Part shown: in pieces, positions 58,946 through 64,000 of the stretch
How positions within the stretch are numbered: position 1 is the stretch's first letter
Layout: every line of letters starts with the position of its first letter
Notes under the pieces: model-generated
Told to the model about the DNA's origin: nothing
What the model saw: the letters and a program-made list of their open reading frames with translations, nothing else
The model's database searches: none
Translations under genes and position numbers: made by a program
Assembly: GCA_947652605.1 (NCBI GenBank)
Contig: OX393578.1
Span: 38,135,470 to 38,199,469, forward strand
Direction: 5' to 3'
Source: Elmis aenea
Taxonomy: Eukaryota; Arthropoda; Insecta; Coleoptera; Elmidae
DNA length: 64,000 bases

Positions 58946-59262
58946 ACAACCACTAATGTAAATGACTCTTGCCGTACAGCCTGCATGCATAGTGGTTTTA
59001 ACGCAAGGTAAACAAAACGCACACTTGTCTAGAAATGCCAAATTAGGCCTACGTCAAAATTGACAAGACAACGTAATTACATGTGTATATTAGCCGAAAA
59101 GCCGTTAAAATCGTAGGTATTATGTGTTCGTAGAAAAAATAAGCTACATAACACGAGTTGTAAACCAATTACGCACTCGTGGAAATACGCACTCGTCGCT
59201 ACGCGCACTCGTGCGTAATATGCTTCTTACAACTCTTGTTATGTAATACACTGTTGTAGTGT
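58946..59262 (-). repeat. Hairpin element family D, copy 2
   Basis: Reverse-orientation copy of 4890-5280, directly abutting the family C element. It ends in the hairpin CTACATAACACGAGTTGTAA...TTACAACTCTTGTTATGTAA, whose tip is CACTCGTCGCTACGCGCACTCG. It lacks the 89-bp duplication seen in copy 1. Confidence 0.75.
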
Positions 59263-61299
59263 TAAACTAAAATGATTTGTGGGGAGATGCATTTTACTTC
59301 GTATTAATCTCAATGCAGATAAACTTGCAAATGAACGTTTGTAACGAACAATTGCAATTAAGCTCTAATTATCATGACTTATTGCATACTTAAGAGTATT
59401 TACAGCAAATGTAGGTGCTTATGTTATTATCCTCGCTCATACAATGTGCTATTATGTAGTTGTAGTAGTTCCTGTAAAACATTTCCTTATCGTGAAGATT
59501 AGCTTCTTGTTAGAAGCTAATAACGGTAAGTACAATCCAACTGGAAGTGCTTACCCTTTAATTAACTGTAAGATATTTTATTAAGTGGAAATGCACCTCC
59601 ATAATAGAAACAAACCAATACTTAATGGAACGAGATAATTCATTAATTAACTTAGTAGAGCAGTTTTGCGCGTTATGTCCAAAAATTTAAAAAACATTCA
59701 GAATAATTCAAAATCTATGCTTCAAACAAAAACTTCAATCTTTTAGTAACCCATACAATTTTTGTAATTAATAATGTGTGAAAAATTAAAAACACTAAGC
59801 ATTGCCGTTTAGTACTTAAAAGACCACATTATTGCACAACGAATACAGCCTATAACCTTTATGCACATTCAGCTCTCCGTATATAATAAAAATAAAATTC
59901 AAAAATATGAGACGAAATGTATTAGCAATTTGAAGGTAATAACTGTTCTATTTGTTTTTTACTCATTTATCTTCTCCTTAATTTAATTATGATTAGAAGT
60001 AATGAAAAAAAAGGAACCAAATTATTTGCATGTAAGTACATACAACTTTAAAATTGAGTAATTTTTATAATTGCAATAATTAATTTATTTGTTTTTATAG
60101 AGCACCAAAGTTTGTTTGGAACAAAGTTATAGGAATTGATGATGCTAATAAACCTTAAAACAAAACATTTTAATTTAAAATAGTAATTAAAAATGTTGTT
60201 TTGCATAATTATGAGTCAATGCCATTCAACATTTTTAATATTTAAGCTATCATTTTTAATGCAGTTTAAAATAAGATGCGCTTTAAAATTATTTTATAAT
60301 TTCATTACGTAATTACTATATTTACTTAAATATGGTTATATTTCATGTTTCAAATATTTTTAATTGAGTTAGATTGCTGAGTGAAATTTTCCATATGGCT
60401 TGTATAATTAATATGCTAACTTATGAATACAAAACTAGGCCCTAGAATTCGCCTTAGGTTAAGACCGAAAATTTGCATCTAATAGCAAAATCTAAAACAA
60501 TAAGTCCCCCATTTAAGCGGCTTATTACAATAATTTCCGCTTGATTCGTTTACCGAAAAAGTTAAACCACACGTATAAATATCTATTGTTTATGTGTTTA
60601 GAGTAGACATTTTAAGCTGAAATGGTTATTTTACAAAAATATTTTCAGTTACCCTAGTTTTAATTGATGAGATATGCAAAACAAAAGGAACATGTGTATG
60701 TTACCGTTAATGTCCGAAATTACGTCAATGTTCTGATTTAGTTAATCTCAACATTACCTAAGCCTTTAAGTTAAAGTTAAAAATTAAAAATGCATTTTCG
60801 TAGAATAATTTTTAAAAAAAACTTTAACGTGACCCTTGTTCGTTTGGTCAGTAATAGAGTAAGTTAAAGGTTAAACGTGGGTTAAAGCTTTTTTTTTAAA
60901 ATAAATAATGAAAATACCTTTTTAATTTTGAGCAAATAGAAGGACTTGGATAAAGTCAACTTTAACGTAATTTCAATTCTAGCGGTAACACACATATAGA
61001 AGGGCCACTATTGGGATGCCGTAAACAGTAAGAGCTACAAAGAAGTTTAAATTTTAAACAAATCGTTCCCCTTTCTGAGACCTATTTAGTGATTCTTTAA
61101 TGCATAAAAAAACCTTCATGGCACGCTGGATAATAAACAAAAATTGAAATATGACCTTTTTTAAATCGTCAATAACTTTATTATACTTGATGATACAAAA
61201 TTTTTTTGGAAAAAGTTTTAGATTATATTCCACCTAACAGATCTTATATTTTTTACAATTAAAAAGTAACCATTGGTGAACTTCGAATTTTAGACACTG
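59263..61299. other. Unique non-coding DNA
   Basis: Two kilobases of AT-rich sequence without a recognised feature. Confidence 0.4.
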
Positions 61300-61682
61300 T
61301 ACCGGGTGATTCAGTTTGACTGTCGCACCCCTATAACTTTTTAATTATTGAAAATAAACCCAACAAACCTTATATTTTTGGAAACGGTGACAAATTCTCT
61401 ATTAAATGATGAGCATTTGTTATTTCTACGATGACGTATGTCAAATCCGCGATAGGCAACTGTTTTTTTTTTTAAATTACATAGTATACATTTTTTGGTT
61501 GATTCGGATAAAGAATTTAATTCTGAATCCGATCATGTATTGAAAAAATAGTATGCATACATAAGAAAATTTTCGAGAAAAATCAGTTCAAAGTTCATTC
61601 AAATTATAGCAAACAGTCTATTTAACATAACAAAAAACGATCAAATCTTAAAAATTTTACTATAACTATCAATGGACATGTA

Positions 61683-62963
61683 GAGTAAACCCGGGCAAAA
61701 GTCCGCACTTAACGTTCTCAACTCTCTAAGTAAGTAAGTTTTATGTTTAACGGGTCAAAAAAAAAATTGTAGGAACACCTTAGACACTTCCCATTGCATC
61801 ATAAAATGGGTCGCCACCAAAAGTAACGAATTCAAATGAGAATTTTTTTTTATGGTTTGATGTAGATTGGTACTTTTGCCCCACCCTATGGGGCAAAAGT
61901 CCAAATGGATGGGGCAAAAGGCCGTTTGTGCATTCTTCTAATTAAAATGTTTACATCTTTGACACATTAATATACGGTGTGTTATTTTATAAAGTAAAAG
62001 TTAATTCTCTTCAAAAATACAAAATAAAAGTTCAGTCTTGTAACAAAATTAAAAAAATATCACATTTAAAAGAACACAAAAAATATTTGACAAATTCAAC
62101 AAAAATCATAGGCGAACTCGCCGGCTTCAAAATTTGAGCAGCTTTCGTGATTTGTGATTCCTTATTAAAATCGTTTACGATGTTATTTTGTGAAACAAAG
62201 TCAAAAGCCAACCGCCGAAATTTTTTTCTAGTAATTCCGTAGAATCTTACGTCTATCTGTCTACAGTGATCAGCTAAACTTGCTTCTTGATCAGACGTAA
62301 ATGTGGATTTGAATCTTCCTAATGAAGTCACTCCAAAATACAGCTTTAGTCTTTTTCTTAAGGATGATTCATGAAGTCCAAAAGTCTTTGCTATACTTCG
62401 ATTAAATTCTCCTTCTCGCAATCTTCTCTTCGCCTTCTCCAATATTTCTGATGTAATTGGCTTTCTATCCATCTCTCTCTTATAAATTCCGAAAAAAATG
62501 ATTGCTGTAGAATATGTCAAAGTAATTTAAAAAAAGACGGGGCAAAAGCCCGTGCGCGGCCTTTTACCCCAGGCACGACTGCGGCTTTTTGCCCCCATGC
62601 GTACTAATTACGATATAAGCATTATGGCGGCATCTTTAGTTTAAGTTAGGAAACGTTTGGCGACATGATTGTGTAGCTAAAATGGAGGGTGTTTATATAA
62701 AAAAAGTTGCATGCCGGTTGTGAGAGACTTTTAAATATCACTGCCTAATAAAAGATCATCGAAAACTATAACAAGCCAAGCATTTTTACACTTAGCTCAT
62801 TTTCGCAGCGGTTTAACTGCCGATCAAGCTGGAACTATATGTGTCCACCACAGATACTGTATCTCAACTACATATAATGAAAACTATTCTCTCTCAACTC
62901 TCCAGTCCTTCCTATCCTTAATAGGACTTTTACCCCAGTGTGGACTTTTGCCCGGGTTTACTC
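61683..62963 (-). mobile_element. pogo-like DNA transposon P2, internally deleted
   Basis: Ends GAGTAAACCCGGGCAAAAG and CTTTTGCCCGGGTTTACTC with a flanking TA on each side; the inverted repeat extends to about 25 bases with one mismatch. GGGGCAAAAG-type motifs or their complements recur about nine times near the ends (61692, 61872, 61890, 61911, 62539, 62560, 62584, 62922, 62942). The intact right arm of FB6 shows the target with a single TA, confirming the insertion. It retains only the N-terminal part of a transposase. Confidence 0.85.
62032..62472 (-). pseudogene. pogo-type transposase N-terminal fragment (CENP-B-like)
   Basis: From MDRKPITSEILEKAKRRLRE the protein reads GEFNRSIAKTFGLHESSLRK, a Psq/CENP-B-type helix-turn-helix that binds the transposon ends. 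LGRFKSTFTSDQEASLADH follows, then YGITRKKFRRLAFDFVSQNN and FNKESQ, the start of the second (Tc5-like) DNA-binding domain, which normally continues AGKDW. It then passes into unrelated residues (from about ITKAAQ) and stops, so the DDE catalytic domain is missing. The upstream Met (MTYST) is less likely the start because the family usually begins close to the helix-turn-helix. It may still bind DNA if expressed, which is speculation. Confidence 0.8.
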
Positions 62964-63520
62964 TAATAAAAATTAATTTGTAATAAAAATAAAAACATAT
63001 AATAAACGTTGACATAAAAAGTTAGACTCTAAAAAAGCAGTTACACATAGAGGACAACTGTGTTTGGAAGTCTAATTTTTTTATGTCAACGTTTTTTATT
63101 TGTTTTTATCTTTATTAAAAATTATTTTTTATTACATTTCTATTGATAGTTATAGTAAAATTTTTAAGATTTGATCGTTTTTTGTTATGTTAAATCGTCT
63201 GTTTGCTATAATTTCAATAAACTTTGAACTGATTTTTCTCGAAATTTTTCTTATGTATGCATACTTTTTCAATACATGATCGGATTCAGAATTAAATTCT
63301 CTATCCGAATCAACCAAATAATGTATCTATACTATGTAATTAAAAAAAAAAAACAGTTGCCTATCGCGGATTTGACATACGTCATCGTAGAGATAACAAA
63401 TGTACATCATTAAATAGAAAATTTGTCGCCGTTTCCAAAAATATAAGGTTTGTTGAGGTTATTTTCAATAATTAAAAAGTTATAGGGGTGCGACAGTCAA
63501 ACTGAATTACCTACCCGGTA

Positions 63521-64000
63521 TTATAAGCTCTTAACAATATCTATAATTTAAGATTATCATAAACTAAATAGAAGTTTTTTTGGAAAACTGATAATTACAA
63601 CTTGTACATTTGATAAATAAAGTTGCACTCATTAATCTCGAAACTTGGAAATCACCATACTTTCTTTTAACTCCTTGCAATAAAAAGTTACTGTGGTTCT
63701 GAATATCTTTCATTTCGAGGTATATCGGTAGTATACAACAAGTGCGCATCAACAATCGCAGTTTCTAACAGAACTCTTGTGACATTAAATCGGAATGTTT
63801 AAAACCCAAAGTCGATAAAAGTCTAGGTAAATGTTTACAGCAAGAACATAAACGTAAATAACATACTCCGGTGTACTGAATACATAACTTCTTAAGCTTG
63901 GTTTGCAAATGTAAAGCGATCGGTATCGTAAAAACTTTTTAATGCATTTGTCGTTTAAGTAATATCTTAAAGAAAGAAACATAGGGAGAAGTTAAACGCT
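63521..64000. other. Non-coding, nothing recognised
   Basis: AT-rich to the window end. The two open frames of 63-65 codons show no motif. Confidence 0.4.

Larger units (their letters stand above)
61300..63520. repeat. Large foldback FB6 interrupted by a pogo-like element
   Basis: The left arm starts TACCGGGTGATTCAGTTTGA and the right arm ends with its near-complement TCAAACTGAATTACCTACCCGGTA. Long matching blocks (GACAAATTCTCTATTAAATG, CGCGATAGGCAACTG, GTATGCATACATAAGAAAA, CTATAACTATCAAT) run to the centre near 63040. Arms about 480 bp. A pogo-like element (61683-62963) interrupts the left arm. The ends resemble FB1. Confidence 0.85.

Overview
The window is about 70% A+T eukaryotic nuclear DNA. 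It has no operons or Shine-Dalgarno signals, and no intact protein-coding gene was found. The transposon complement points to an insect: mariner/Tc1, pogo, hAT with 8-bp target duplications, PIF/Harbinger MITEs, Jockey-like and LINE-type non-LTR retrotransposons, a solo LTR, TTAGG arrays and the TATACAGGGTGT foldback motif. A beetle or similar AT-rich insect is plausible, but I cannot name the species. Every coding trace I recognise is a decayed transposable-element gene. The window reads as intergenic or intronic DNA. A near-consensus recursive splice site at 31200/31201 on the + strand suggests that at least the middle lies inside a very long intron of a host gene transcribed left to right.

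Layout. 0.4-4.3 kb: two copies of one 1.2-1.3 kb foldback element flank a smaller foldback. 4.9-5.9 kb: a hairpin element and a retroposon tail. 6.5-7.8 kb: an internally deleted pogo-like element. 8.0-10.3 kb: a dead mariner holding two hAT insertions, one of which holds a third. 11.5-12.7 kb: a Jockey-like reverse transcriptase split by a hAT element that keeps its own transposase tail. 13.5 and 46.6 kb: two copies of a MITE. 14.9-18.0 kb: a nest of hairpin elements and two hAT elements, with a telomere-like TTAGG array. 18.8-22.4 kb: paired hairpins around a degenerate minisatellite, then a foldback. 24.3-26.8 kb: a LINE deletion derivative, a 1.8 kb near-perfect inverted repeat and a Harbinger-like MITE. 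27-33 kb: mostly unique sequence with hairpins and the splice signal. 33.0-34.2 kb: another dead mariner. 35.8-38.2 kb: a LINE split by a hAT that contains a foldback and a second LINE. 39.9-40.4 kb: a Harbinger-like MITE. 49 and 51.4-52.8 kb: two more mariners. 53.2 kb: a solo LTR. 53.8-55.4 kb: nested hATs and a foldback. 58.2-59.3 kb: a 15-bp minisatellite and hairpin elements. 61.3-63.5 kb: a foldback interrupted by a second pogo-like element.

Relationships. The parts do not work together as a pathway. They record successive insertions, and in many cases target duplications plus the interrupted reading frame or the opposite palindrome arm show the pre-insertion sequence. The most unusual signal is a set of long-stem hairpins with unrelated stems. 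Three of the families share the same borders (CACC[A/T]CGG on the left, CCTTGGTRYATAA or CCTTGATACATAA on the right), and most tips are small CpG-rich palindromes. They may be one uncharacterised class of foldback mobile DNA.
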